Positions 47,901-54,356 of a stretch of DNA of 64,000 bases are shown one piece after another. Each line of letters begins with the position of its first letter. The first letter of the stretch is position 1. Source of the DNA: Tanypteryx hageni. Taxonomy: Eukaryota; Arthropoda; Insecta; Odonata; Petaluridae. A program made the position numbers and the translations under genes. Under the pieces are notes generated by a model, which saw only the letters and a list, made by a program, of their open reading frames with translations, searched no databases and was not told the origin of the DNA. The stretch is taken from NCBI GenBank assembly GCA_028673005.1, contig CM054115.1:193944370-194008369 (forward strand), in the 5' to 3' direction.

Positions 47901-50900
47901 TTCATTAGTGCATGCTTCATAGTTAATGCATTAATTTGTTGCTTGATGTGCATTTCTGAGCTTTGCCTTATATGAGTATTTTAGAGTGCTATAAGGTGTG
48001 ACCCAAAAGTTCCTGAAGGTATTTACCATTTTGGTGATGAAAATTGCTGAACCAAGCAGTCGAACACTTGTGTTGAAACGCCATTTCAGATACTGAAATG
48101 AAAGGGTATTTGGAGATAAGTATACTCTTTTAATTTAAATTTTATTTATTTTAATTTTATAAATATTTCGGGAAATTCAAATTTACTTTTAGTGGAGCAG
48201 ACATGAAAATGTGGCATTATTATTTTTCATTTAATATAAATCTAATTAAAAAATAACATTCAAATCAAACCAATTTTCAATTAAAGATTTATCACCATAA
48301 ATCTCAAAGATGTAATTATTTGAAATGTGTTATGACTATGTAATTCTTGTATTTTTTTAACCTTCTAATTCTTCTAAAAACTTAAATCAATAAAAAAAAT
48401 TCTTGTTTAAATTATTATAATTCTTTAATTAATGACTATAACATATTATTTATCAAATGAAAGGATCTATGTATTCTCACCATTACACAAATCAACTAAT
48501 TAACTCCTTTAAATCATAGATAAGGTCTTTTCTGCATCAAATGATTCAGTAGTTTTGTTAAAGACATCGCAAGCCCTTCCTAGATCTCAACTGTAAGCAC
48601 TAAACTCAATCAGGTTTGCATAACCCCTTGGCTATTATACCATGAAATGCAACAAAAGAACAAAAAAACTGAAGTACTATCTCCTCTTATATAATAAACA
48701 ACTTTTGTAATTGTCAAATCAAATCAATGATATTTTTTTAAATTATTATTTATTTAGGTAGCTCATAAAAAGACTTTTTCGTATTCCCTATGAGATAAGT
48801 GTTGTTTTTAAGCAAAATCTTTAAAGGAGGCATAAGTACCATATATCACAACATTTTAGTCGACCTTGGTTTTGTGGCTGGAAAATGCATGTTTATTTAT
48901 TTATTAATAAGCAATCAGCTTACAGTACGAGGCCAATTACAGTTGAGCAATTAATGTTGAATAAATAAAATAACACAATAAGAATATTAACAAAGCACAA
49001 TAATATAATGAAGCTACAAAGACAAAAACAACAGTGAAATAATAATAACAGAGCAGAAGAAATGCCAATAAACTAAACAGGAGGAAAGTTTATGAGAAAT
49101 AGTGAATAGGTAGATACTACCTTTATTCGGAACTTGAGGTAATGTTGAGAACAGTTCTGAGAAGCATATGAAAGGGGTCAATATTGTTGTTGGTGGAAAG
49201 AGTATAGTAAGAGTGGAACATGGAAGAAAAGGGAATGTTTTATGAGAGACAGATGTGTAGTGTTTACAGAAAAGGGGACAGAAAGGTGGGCTATTCTAGA
49301 TGGCAATCTGAAATTAAGTAAAGAAAGCAGTAAAGGACAATCAATTTTGTCATTCAAAAGATTATAGATGAAGGTAATATCGGAAAAAGTTCATAGAAAA
49401 TGAAGAGTATGAAGATTAAGAGAGGCTAAAATTTGCATTTTAGAGGAGTTGTGAAGAGCAGGGACATGAATTTTAACAATTTGTGTGAAAAAGTTGAGAA
49501 CATGGTCAAGGAGAGAAAGATTTGATGGTCCAAATTGGTGAGCAGTACATCAGGAGCTGGAGCACTTAGCTACAAAAATAGGTGCGGAGAGGAATGGGAT
49601 CTTTGATATCAGTAAATCTGTGCAGCATCCCTAAGCGCATTATGGCCTTATTTCTAACAGCGTTGATGTGCTGCCTAAAGTTTTACTTGGAATCAATGAA
49701 AACACGTCAGTCCTTTTCACATTCAACTCTCTGAATGGGAAGTCCTATGATATTGTATTCATTGTTAATTGCATACTTTTTTAGGGAAATGGAGATTACA
49801 TTGCACTTCTCCAGATTTGGCTTTAGTCTCCATAAGGAACACCAGTGAGACGCACTGTCTAATGCTAATTGTAAATTTAAGCAGTTCTGGGAGGAGTCAA
49901 TGCACTTAAATATTTTGCAGTCGTCAGCAAAAAGTAGCAACTGGCAGTCGTTAGAGATAGTTTTGGAAAGATCGTCCATGTATAAAGTAAATAGATAAGG
50001 TCTAAGAGCACTTCTGTGTGGGACACCAGAGAGAACAAGAGACCAAGAAGAGGAGTAACCAGATAGGATGATTCTTTGAGTTCTGTTTGAAAGAAAGTTT
50101 TGAACGAGGGAAAGGAAATGACCATGGTGGCTGTAACAGTTCTGGAGTTTATGAAGTAGTAGTCTGTGCTTGAGGGAATCAAATGCTTTTGCAAGGTTTA
50201 AAAAGCAAATATCTAGCTGAGAACTTCTCTTTATTGCAACTATAGCATGGTGCTGAAGTGAAGTGAGGCAATAGCAGTATGGCAGAAAACCATGCTGGGT
50301 CAAAAAAGATAGGGTATGGTGAAGTCTGCAAGTCTAAAAAGATATGATGTGCTAACAAATCATTGTAAGATCAGGGAGTAGATGGTAGGACTTAACAGAA
50401 TTTCTGTCACCGGATTTATAGAGGGAGAACATTTGCCAATTTCCAAAGCGAGGGGAAATAACCAGCTGAGTAGCATCTGTTTTAGATGATTGATAATGGT
50501 TTGCCTAAGGATTGGGTAGTGTTTTTTAAGTATATAGCACCAACTCTGTCAAAACCTGTAGCACGGTGAGGAGAAAGAGAATTTAAGAAATAAAAACATT
50601 CATTGCAAGTAGTGGAAATAGATGCAAGAGAAAAAGGACACACACAGCTGATGTTTACAGAGGGGTCACAAGAAGCATTAGGAACAGAAAATGCAGATTG
50701 AAAGAAATCACGGAAAAGTTTCGCTCTGAGCTGTCCACAGGCGACCTTTGTTTCAAAAGTCACTATTTCTGGTAAATTTCCAATTATGCAGCAAGAGTTC
50801 ATCAATGTCCAGAAATGTTTTAGGTTTGTTGCGGACTCTGAGGAAATTGCCTCTATATGGCTCTTGTAGTCTCTTTTTAGTAAGAATTTAACATGTCGTC

Positions 50901-53346
50901 TCAGGATTTTGAGCACATTCATTGTGTGCAGGTTTGGAAACATTTTATACAGAGACCATGCACTATGTTTATTCTTGATGCCAAGCACAGTGTCACCCTT
51001 GACCCATAAAGGGAATTTGTGAGAACTTAGGAAATAATGTGGAACAAATCCTTCACTGCAACCAAACCCCAGTTGTAAAATAAGGAGAGGGACTCATTGA
51101 TGGTTCCAGACTCTAACAGAGGGGAGTAGGGAGAGGGGATGATTAACCGCTGTCCAATCTGTCTTTTTCCAGTTTGGTGGGAACCTAGGGGGTGAAGTTG
51201 GAGCTTTCATTCTAGGAAGTGCCCTCCAGCTGAGACATACCTCTAACTCAAAGGACTCATGGTTGGAAGAGAAGATATTTTGGCCAGGTGAAAGGGTTTC
51301 AATGGGAATGGAAGAAAAAACATGGTCCAGGGTGGCCAACTGTCTGGTTTTGTGAGTATTATACTGTCCAAGACCGAGACCATTGATGAAATGTTGAGAA
51401 AAGAATTCGCTGTTATTATTTAAGCAAATGCCATTGACTGGTGATGATCATTCAATAGAGAGATTGAAGTCTCCTAAAAGAATAACATCACCAGGTGTAT
51501 AGGTACTTGCCATATAAGTCAATCTTTGTCTTTCATTTTATAATTATTTAAAAACATTTTTCAGACAAAATCCAGATCTCATGCACTCAAATCTTTGATT
51601 AAAACACAAATATTAACATCTCAGTTATTTGTTCATTGGAAAATATGTGGGTAATCCCCAGTGTTCATATGACATGTGTTACATCGCCTTGTGTTACTGA
51701 GCACAAATAAGCATGCTCGTCATGGCTTCACCTGAGGAAAGGATGAAATATGAAGCTGGTTTTAAGTTAAAAGTCATAGAATTTACTAAAACATCCAAGA
51801 ACTGTTCTGCCTTGAGAGAATTTCAGAGTCTGCTAAATAAATTCTAAACACCGCAACAGCTATTCAATATGGCGATCACCTGCACCAGAGGATTAGCCTC
51901 ATTCAAGCACTATTCTACATCATTCACCCAGAATTCAAGGTTTGCATATTTCACTCTACTTACAAGTCAACTCTAGTTTTTTAAAGATTTTTTTTGCTTT
52001 AAAGGACAACTTATTCTCTGGGTTATATGATAATCCTCAATAAATTTAAGAAGTTTATTTAATCAGACATTTGTTAATCTTGATGTAATATATGCATTTG
52101 CTGACAGCTGATGCAGAATATTGTTACCTCAATCATTAGGAAATTAAGATTTCTAAATGTAGTTCAAATTGATTTGCAAGTGAGATTACATTTAATAGAT
52201 AAGCATCCAGGACATATTATAATTCGTCTTCTATCAACAAATCGATCAAATGATTTGTGTAGCTTAATGTAATTTCAATAAGCAGTATGTAGTCTCTTGC
52301 TGCATAATCTATTAGCAACATAGATGCTTGATAATATGGCAATGCTGAAATAAAAGTTTCCTATTATAAAAAATTGAAATGGTCCACATCTATTGATACA
52401 TGACATAAATGAGCATAAAATTATGGGTTTCTCATTATGCTTACCTCATATGATGAGGTGATTTTTAATTCATAAAATACTGGAATGAAAGCAACTACCA
52501 TTGTAATGCTCACAAACAACTCTGAAAAAATGATAACCCAGTATTGTGTCCCAAAAGTGTAAATCTCTGCAGGCAGTCCAAGCAGAGCTATCCCTGAAAT
52601 GTAACTGTGAAGTCATTAGGATATAAACAATTGGCTAATAAATTTATTGGAGAATTTACAAAAATGTATATTGGAAATTATTTTGATTTTTCACTCATTA
52701 GTTAAGTATACAATCATGGATTTTCAATTAAAGTGCTCTGTGAAGTATACTAATATTAGCTTTAATTGCACATAAAATATCTAGTTTTAATTTCATAATC
52801 GTATAATTGAGTAGAGTTGTATATTTTACTTCATTTTAAATTATGATACAAACAAAAGGTGTATTTGATTTTTCAGATATTTATCATGAAAACTTCTATC
52901 ACCAAAAAATATGGCTTTGGAAATAATTTTTTGTCTTAAATGTCATATGCATATATTTTATATAAATAATTATCATTGATATAATAAAAGTAAACTTATT
53001 TTTCTCTTATCCAAAAATCATTTAAACTGTCATACACTGCAAATCTGAGAGTAATTATATTTATTTACCTTGCAATGAGTGACATAGAAATGGGTAGAAT
53101 TCCCATTGACCGTCCTCCCATTAAATACTGAGATGTGGTATTTTGCTTGTGTTTTGCAAAAAAAGCAAAATAGATACCAATAAATGCTGAAAGCATGAGC
53201 ATTGTTGAAAATACTGCATAATCCAGCCAGTTGAAGTGTTTTGTTATTGTTGTTGATATGATAGGTTGCAAATGATCATTTGGTTTTGATGTTGACAGAG
53301 TGTCATCATATAAGATTTGCAATCCCTCTCTTGTTCCTTCTGTCAT
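18810..53346 (-). CDS. SLC5-family sodium/solute symporter (monocarboxylate or multivitamin transporter type), 13 coding exons
   Basis: Thirteen minus-strand exons join in phase to 651 residues: 53346-53069, 52604-52445, 48092-48027, 41657-41606, 41362-41295, 41138-40984, 36383-36243, 35094-34986, 34851-34742, 33277-33094, 32906-32820, 19583-19348 and 19119-18810. Family landmarks are GGRSMGILPISMSL, PAEIYTFGTQYW, GGLKAVVWTDTLQ, VRHTFWSV, STMSTGLNSMTGV and GPLLGIFSLG, spread over about 13 predicted membrane spans. Such proteins move small organic anions or vitamins into cells with sodium across the plasma membrane. The closest mammalian relatives are SLC5A8, SLC5A12 and SLC5A6, and the substrate cannot be chosen here. 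Intron 10 uses a GC donor. A splice acceptor at 53389 implies an upstream non-coding exon. Length is normal and there is no inactivating change. Confidence 0.9.
19348..19583 (-). CDS. SLC5 transporter exon 12
   Basis: 236 nt, entering in phase 0 and leaving AA of a split codon, with a GTGAGT donor. It encodes GALAGGLTSMLIVGWISLG and an extracellular loop with two NET sequons (about residues 517 and 529). Intron 11, upstream in transcript order, is 13.2 kb and full of mobile elements. Confidence 0.9.
19832..21473 (-). mobile_element. PIF/Harbinger deletion derivative with TTA target duplication
   Basis: The ends AGCAGGGCACACACTGGATC (left) and AGCAGGGCGCACACTGGATC (right, complement) are flanked by TTA on both sides (19829-19831 and 21474-21476), the duplication typical of this superfamily. 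The minus strand keeps the N-terminal transposase part (HDINLKR...YHLFPDLLRDE..FFKYFRMS, about 21000-21330). It also keeps the C-terminal part (PHVIVGVKALPLLLNLMRLYPG, SARRVSENAFGIL, LHNFL; 20429-20779). The central catalytic region is deleted and the frames are broken. It lies in transporter intron 11. Confidence 0.9.
20429..20779 (-). pseudogene. Harbinger DDE transposase, C-terminal fragment
   Basis: 116 open codons matching the end of PIF/Harbinger nucleases, including the RRVSENAFGIL helix that carries the catalytic glutamate and the LHNFL motif. No start codon of its own. Confidence 0.8.
21013..21621 (-). pseudogene. Harbinger transposase N-terminal fragment (read-through frame)
   Basis: Only about 21000-21330 is transposase-like (IHDINLKRTMYGEFYHLFPDLL). 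The first part of the open frame lies in the terminal repeat and outside the element, so it is not coding. Confidence 0.6.
21477..23625. other. transporter intron 11, AT-rich with a poly-C tract and a GC-rich decayed repeat
   Basis: A poly-C run lies at about 21650-21666. AT-rich DNA to about 22970 shows no feature. From 22974 to 23549 two GC-rich segments, at the left (AGGCCCGACGAGAG) and right (complement CAGGGGCGTCGAGAG), may be the worn inverted ends of one DNA element with no ORF. Confidence 0.4.
23634..24088. mobile_element. hAT MITE with perfect 8-bp target duplication CAATAGGG
   Basis: The left end is CAGCGGTTCACAACC. The right end, read as the complement, is CAGCGTTTCTCAACCGGTGG. 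Both are flanked by CAATAGGG (23626-23633 and 24089-24096). The termini repeat the GCGAACCCC motif several times. There is no transposase. An intact 8-bp duplication with CAG ends identifies the hAT superfamily and suggests a fairly recent insertion. Confidence 0.9.
24097..24379. other. intron spacer with GC-rich fragment
   Basis: Intron DNA between two hAT MITEs. It contains a GC-rich, partly self-complementary stretch (about 24262-24340, GGCCCGG and CCCGCCGGGCC) that looks like another worn transposon end. Confidence 0.4.
24388..24861. mobile_element. hAT MITE with near-perfect 8-bp target duplication
   Basis: The ends CAGAAATCTCAAACTCGC and, from the right, CAGGGGTCTCAAACTCGC are flanked by TTCTAGGG (24380-24387) and TTCTGGGG (24862-24869), 7 of 8 matching. 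No transposase is present. It is a different subfamily from its neighbour at 23634. Confidence 0.85.
25231..25695 (+). pseudogene. LINE ORF2 start: 2A-like motif and endonuclease N-terminus
   Basis: The frame opens with a leucine-rich hydrophobic stretch ending SGDVHLNPGPQ, then endonuclease residues to a stop after ASLNSTQ. The DxxxNPGP core is a 2A-like ribosome-skipping motif known from several LINE families. Confidence 0.75.
25808..26713 (+). pseudogene. LINE endonuclease C-terminus and linker
   Basis: GDFNLSIDW carries the conserved catalytic DFN. IFSSNHSSL corresponds to the usual SDH motif, here with N replacing the aspartate, which is a likely loss of activity. Confidence 0.75.
26761..27774 (+). 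pseudogene. LINE reverse transcriptase with YADD block deleted
   Basis: FPTSWK, SYRPISLLP, SSEQHGFLPGSS and IDFAKAFDSINH mark RT motifs up to the first catalytic aspartate. The sequence then jumps from SSSVAPILDALL to SWSNHWRLRIN, omitting the YADD box. This is a catalytically dead deletion copy. Confidence 0.8.
27896..30626 (+). mobile_element. hAT transposon (2.7 kb) inserted in the LINE, perfect 8-bp duplication GCCCTACC
   Basis: The ends CAGAGTTGCCAATTTAGTGC and, from the right, CAGAGTTGCCAACTAAAATT are flanked by GCCCTACC on both sides (27888-27895 and 30627-30634). Inside, one damaged transposase gene runs left to right. Removing the element joins the LINE coding sequence, so the LINE was there first. 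Confidence 0.95.
28495..30342 (+). pseudogene. hAT transposase, decayed
   Basis: Codons 28495-28779 give an N-terminal BED-like zinc finger (CICNYCKC with HSKTTKH). After frame changes and stops at about 28777-28930 and 29158, the frame 29179-30342 carries the RNase H-like core (IRCICHSLQLAVSH, SRTRWMSIEFA) and a C-terminal dimerisation motif LPHSNADVERVFS. These are the parts of an hAT transposase of about 600 residues. It is close in type to the multi-copy BED-finger hAT proteins of arthropods. It cannot be made intact, so it is not an active gene. Confidence 0.85.
31007..32211. other. intron 11 continuation, AT-rich
   Basis: After the LINE tail the DNA is AT-rich. The minus-strand frame 31819-32067 has no domain. 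No bounded repeat recognised. Confidence 0.5.
32214..32802. mobile_element. pogo/Tigger-like element (left end related to 5915), possible TA duplication
   Basis: The left end CAGTCATGCCCTGTTTAGCA follows TA and matches the ends of the element at 5915-7132. A CAG-type right end (complement CAGTAAGACACGATTATTC) followed by TA lies at 32802. The two ends differ after the first bases, so this may be one diverged element or two fused fragments. Confidence 0.5.
32820..32906 (-). CDS. SLC5 transporter exon 11
   Basis: 87 nt, phase 0 at both ends, encoding ASKSMAAITAGPLLGIFSLG and LFFPCANSK. It is preceded by the AG of a GC-AG intron and followed by a GTATGA donor. Confidence 0.9.
33094..33277 (-). 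CDS. SLC5 transporter exon 10 (GC donor)
   Basis: 184 nt, encoding TMSTGLNSMTGVLYEDFVKP and a membrane span. The coding frame meets exon 11 exactly if the intron begins CAG/GCAGGA. No in-frame GT gives the family sequence here. Confidence 0.88.
33278..33815. other. transporter intron 9, first part
   Basis: AT-rich. The plus-strand frame 33444-33674 has no domain. Confidence 0.5.
33816..34038. mobile_element. foldback element, two arms of about 80-100 bp
   Basis: The left arm (ATGAAACAAA ... GTTTATTAAAACC ... ACATAAAAACAA ... GATGAGTGAT) is mirrored on the right down to TTTGTTTCATTGTCAT. The loop is short (about 33925). Such near-complete hairpins are typical of foldback MITEs. No target duplication was identified. 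Confidence 0.65.
34039..34741. other. transporter intron 9, remainder
   Basis: AT-rich intron; nothing recognised. Confidence 0.5.
34742..34851 (-). CDS. SLC5 transporter exon 9
   Basis: 110 nt, encoding AIKKPDQVLPFLVMEMSATT and PGLPGVFISGVFSAAL. It leaves AG of a serine codon completed by exon 10. Confidence 0.9.
34986..35094 (-). CDS. SLC5 transporter exon 8
   Basis: 109 nt, encoding a membrane span and YTGLVIYANFHDCDPILRG. The first base completes the isoleucine codon begun in exon 7. Confidence 0.9.
35095..36242. other. transporter intron 7
   Basis: AT-rich. A worn repeat at about 35560-35640 (CTCTAACTCAAAAACTATT) resembles the units at 39.7-40.3 kb. No other feature. Confidence 0.45.
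36243..36383 (-). CDS. SLC5 transporter exon 7
   Basis: 141 nt, encoding DMDPRVRHTFWSVTFGNYIS, WLAACAVNQSMLQRCLA and MSSLRRAT. The acceptor is TTTCTAG and the donor GTAAGT. Confidence 0.9.
36601..39660 (-). mobile_element. RTE-clade (BovB/CFDP2-type) LINE, ORF intact
   Basis: A minus-strand non-LTR retrotransposon ending in a short 3' UTR and an ATG/ATC trinucleotide tail (36601-36617 on the plus strand). The short UTR with a simple-repeat tail is typical of RTE elements. It sits in transporter intron 6 in the same orientation as the gene. The 5' end is approximate. Confidence 0.85.
36639..39605 (-). CDS. RTE LINE endonuclease/reverse transcriptase, uninterrupted
   Basis: 988 codons without a stop. 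The AP endonuclease comes first (LRIGTWNVRTM at about residues 43-53, GLSEVRWEG, MGDWNSVVGEG, DYILVN, DSDHNLLV near 278). A linker follows, then reverse transcriptase with DYRTISLISHTAK, FGFRRGRGTRDAI, VDWEKAFDRV, RGVRQGCPISPAIF and YADDQGLIAEGE, and a C-terminal region ending RGRGRKRIGILDNIKQG. All catalytic motifs look sound, which is unusual next to the broken copies around it. Such proteins are often annotated as craniofacial development protein 2-like or endonuclease-reverse transcriptase. It is a mobile-element gene, not part of the transporter. Confidence 0.92.
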   Translation of the reverse strand: MDLSGVKYSGGKIVPQSDLRVGTTLGDAQRKFNINRKASGEKLRIGTWNVRTMNSGGKLENLKREMRRNNVGIVGLSEVRWEGEGEINSDEFKIIYSGGEKKERGVGIIMRKEIAERISKVVTVNDRLIAVKLQMEPVEMLIIQVYMPTTNAGDDEVDEMYEQIMEILEEEAKGSITTIVMGDWNSVVGEGQEDNIVGKYGLGKRNERGDKLVEFCHRNRLIVTNTWFKHHQRRLYTWRSPGDERRYQIDYILVNERFRNSIKNVKTLPGADIDSDHNLLVANIQCRLKSVKRNIRVNKKWNLEELLKNKEAIMTELEERLGERAEENRKNVDEEWRYIHSNIKDVMEKKVGKITGERNKKPWITAAMLQKMEEWRKWKNINTEEGQRKYKELNNALRRETDKAREQWINEKCEEIVECERICRTDLMYSKARELFKKKARKIGRKGIMNKSGKIVSEPDNVKNVWKEYIEVLYDKEGKPRNIELNEKEDVEEDQLGPSILEYEVKRVIDDMKRRKAVGSDDIPVDVLKVLGSKAVKQLTKFFNQVYDTGIWPEDFLDVVMVPLEKKNNAKCCKDYRTISLISHTAKVLTRIITKRIECKIEKELQDNQFGFRRGRGTRDAIGCMRIMIERALEVNKDMYFCFVDWEKAFDRVKWDKMLGILNKIGIDWKDKRLLKNLYFDQKIRVRVEGEETESTSIGRGVRQGCPISPAIFNIYAETITEEALMEEKGFKIGDESITTIKYADDQGLIAEGEKELQRMTDRLVEVGQQYGMKINTEKTKVMVVSKEHKELNIMVNGQKLEQVSSFKYLGSILAQDGSSTQDIKSRIAMAKAAFNEKKELLTSKKINLETRKKLAKCYIWSIALYGAETWTVRRKEEKYIESFEMWVWRRMMKVKWTERKRNEEVLEMVGEERMLIKTIRKRKANWIGHILRRQCLQRTILEGKISGKRGRGRKRIGILDNIKQGYTTYRGIKEASREREKWRQRFS
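39668..40400. repeat. four imperfect tandem units of about 145-160 bp flanked by inverted GCGTTCTTTG
   Basis: Units start near 39737, 39896, 40040 and 40190. Each repeats GGAACCGCTGGACGTATTT, then AAATTTGGTATTGGGGAGTT, GATTCCAATTTTG and ACTTTACATGAAGACCTACA. GCGTTCTTTG (39671) and CAAAGAACGC (40387) flank them as inverted copies. The units resemble repeats seen inside some Helitron-like or satellite-carrying DNA elements. The class is not certain. Confidence 0.7.
40401..40983. other. transporter intron 6, AT-rich part
   Basis: No recognised content between the tandem units and exon 6. Confidence 0.5.
40984..41138 (-). CDS. SLC5 transporter exon 6 (sodium:solute symporter signature)
   Basis: 155 nt, encoding GGLKAVVWTDTLQTFVMFGG, the SSF family signature, then a membrane span and a charged loop. 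It starts in phase 0 and leaves AA of an asparagine codon. Confidence 0.92.
41295..41362 (-). CDS. SLC5 transporter exon 5
   Basis: 68 nt, encoding VTGFNLHLITPIVCVVCIFY after completion of the split valine, with a GTGAGT donor. Too short for ordinary ORF finding; identified from family order and phase. Confidence 0.88.
41606..41657 (-). CDS. SLC5 transporter exon 4 (52-nt microexon-like)
   Basis: 52 nt, encoding MLYIPIVIYVPALAFSQ plus one base of the next codon, between TTTCAG and GTAATT. It matches the family segment ILYxxIVIYxPALA. Confidence 0.88.
41658..42543. other. transporter intron 3, part with an AT microsatellite
   Basis: Contains an (AT)n run at about 41907-41955. Otherwise AT-rich without recognised content. 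Confidence 0.6.
42544..43403 (+). mobile_element. CR1/Jockey LINE fragment (RT part), interrupted by a piggyBac-type MITE
   Basis: It encodes a shifted RT stretch (HGFIMGKSTTTEAI, LSKAFDCINFD, NGVPQGSILGPFLL, YADDTSIRIAEKL) closely related to 46300-46860, with roughly nine in ten bases identical by eye. It is truncated at both sides; its right edge meets the start of the longer copy at 43404. Confidence 0.85.
43070..43277. mobile_element. 208-bp piggyBac-type MITE with TTAA target duplication
   Basis: The left end CCCTTTCCCGGCCTAA and right end (complement CACTCTCCCAGCCTAA) match at 13 of 16 bases. TTAA flanks both sides (43066-43069 and 43278-43281). The sister LINE at about 46725-46740 reads straight through as GTCTTAAACAGC with a single TTAA, giving the pre-insertion site. 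TTAA and CCC-type ends identify the piggyBac group. Confidence 0.9.
43418..44718 (+). pseudogene. LINE ORF1 with PHD-like zinc finger
   Basis: The first frame (43418-43777) encodes CRSCKNPLQDEFILPC, GYYHLKC and WMCETCC, a PHD-type zinc-binding pattern found in ORF1 of CR1-group LINEs. After frame changes, 44206-44718 encodes a serine/proline-rich C-terminal part ending before ORF2. It would act as an RNA-binding chaperone if intact. Confidence 0.75.
44749..45747 (+). pseudogene. LINE ORF2 AP endonuclease
   Basis: It carries ILVLSEHGLK (E of the active site), YRPPSG, IIGDFNVNIL, TCIDNIL and SLSDHLAI. The frame runs past a poly-A slip near 45610 into non-homologous codons, so the last 40 or so residues are not the true protein. 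Confidence 0.8.
45747..46619 (+). pseudogene. LINE ORF2 reverse transcriptase, N-terminal half
   Basis: AGYDGIPITAIK, IHPIYKKGDKRDVANYRPIS, HGFIKGKSTTTAAI and LDLSKAFDCINFD mark fingers and palm with the first catalytic aspartate. It ends at the internal deletion. Confidence 0.82.
46654..47496 (+). pseudogene. LINE ORF2 reverse transcriptase, YADD box and C-terminus
   Basis: It opens with YADDTSITIADKL, then FLGLIIDEKLSW, a thumb-like region and the C-terminal tail to a stop at 47496. The preceding GVPQGSILGP block is missing here but kept in the copy at 42840-42960. Confidence 0.82.
48027..48092 (-). CDS. SLC5 transporter exon 3 (66 nt)
   Basis: Phase 0 at both ends, encoding YLKWRFNTSVRLLGSAIFIT plus KM, between TTTCAG and GTAAAT. 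It matches the family stretch YLxxRFxxxVRxxGxxxF. Found only by frame and family order. Confidence 0.88.
48093..48890. other. transporter intron 2, AT-rich part
   Basis: Nothing recognised before the LINE tail at 48891. Confidence 0.5.
48891..51515 (-). mobile_element. 5'-truncated CR1/Jockey LINE, sister of the copy at 25025
   Basis: The minus strand encodes, in broken frames, endonuclease C-terminus (GDFNLSIE near 51470, ATLDHVFSSIP, IFSSNHESF), a linker (NKHSAWSLYK...), and RT with QHGFLPYCY, LNLAKAFDSLKH, LSGVPHRSALRPYLF and LLFADDCKIF. The 3' end shares GTAATTGGCC and an AAAT-type tail with the copy ending at 31004. Stops and frameshifts throughout. Confidence 0.85.
51516..52444. other. 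transporter intron 2, right part, with a pogo-like transposase fragment
   Basis: Positions 51722-51838 (+) encode MASPEERMKYEAGFKLKVIE and a following SALREF, the N-terminal helix-turn-helix of pogo/Tigger-type transposases, followed by a stop. The rest is AT-rich with no recognised content. Confidence 0.55.
52445..52604 (-). CDS. SLC5 transporter exon 2
   Basis: 160 nt, encoding SYISGIALLGLPAEIYTFGT and QYWVIIFSELFVSITMVVAF. The correct acceptor is CACAG at 52605; a second CAG 9 nt inside the exon would drop SYIS and break the frame with exon 1. Confidence 0.9.
52605..53068. other. transporter intron 1 (between coding exons)
   Basis: A 464-bp AT-rich GT-AG intron; nothing inside. Confidence 0.7.
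53069..53346 (-). CDS. SLC5 transporter first coding exon
   Basis: The start ATG is at 53346-53344 (KMTEGTREG). The exon continues upstream to an acceptor (TTATTTTCAG) at 53389, so the first 42 nt are 5' UTR. It encodes an extracellular N-terminus, the first membrane span, and SQYLMGGRSMGILPISMSLI. It leaves AG of a serine codon. Confidence 0.9.
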
Positions 53347-53388
53347 CTTGAAGTATTTTTGCACTATGGAGTGTTATGATTATAGTTT

Positions 53389-54115
53389 CTGAAAATAAGA
53401 AAGTTTTCATTTACATCAAATTTAACTAGAATAATATGAGTTCAGAAATAATATATACATATTTAAAAACTTTATTTTGGCTTTTATTTTTCATAATTTG
53501 GCTAATATATAAAAGTTGACAATTATTTCAATTTCAAGTTTTCCTACCAAACTCATTTTGTACTAAACTTTGTTTTGCTTAGTTGAACAAAATTGTAAGC
53601 AAAACTTATTTTTTTAAGATTGTAAGACATTTCAATTTTGGATGTCCAATAATTTAAATGAAATAGAGTAGTATAGCTCAATTATATTAGAAGGAATAAT
53701 ATTGGATGTCCTTCACAACAAATTTTCCGTTTATATGCCATTGAAGACAATTATTTGAATAATTTAGGACTGGATGATATCTGGATAAAAGAAGAGGAAC
53801 AATGACTATATTGGCTTGGAGGTTTGATCCCTCTCTCCATCAGTTCTTGAATGCATTTATTGAGAAAATATAACTATTAATTCAGTGGGAAAATGTGCAT
53901 TTCAACAATTTTCAGTTTCTATTCTACATAAAAATTTCTTAGAATTTAGCTGTTCGCCATAAAATATTGTAAACATTGGAATTTACACAGGAAATGAATG
54001 AATAGAATAACAGCGTAAAATATCGTATTATATCATACCATAATCATCATACAAGACAAAAACTCATCATGTCCTATTTCTCATTAGATGCCTTCAAATG
54101 CCTAATCCAATATGA
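53389..54115 (-). other. 5' intron of the transporter gene
   Basis: Because the first coding exon begins with a splice acceptor, this AT-rich stretch is intronic to an unseen 5' non-coding exon further right. No exon was identified. Confidence 0.5.
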
Positions 54116-54356
54116 CTGCGGTTCTCAACCTTTTACGTCTTGCATCCCACCAACCATTTTGTCAAAATCCCACTATGATAAAAACCAAACCCCATCTTTT
54201 CCTAGAAATGGGTACTTAAGTCCAACGCATTCACAGAAATTATTAAGGACCTTAAATATTGCAGTAATTTTGTTGAGAAAAGGTTTTATAACAATTATTT
54301 TCCAAACTTCGTGTCTCGCCTAGATAACTTTGGATCCCACAAGTTGAGAAATGCTG
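54116..54356. mobile_element. hAT-like MITE, worn
   Basis: The left end CTGCGGTTCTCAACC and right end (complement CAGCATTTCTCAACT) are 241 bp apart and match many hAT MITEs. The flanking octamers agree at 5 of 8 bases, so the insertion is old. Confidence 0.6.
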
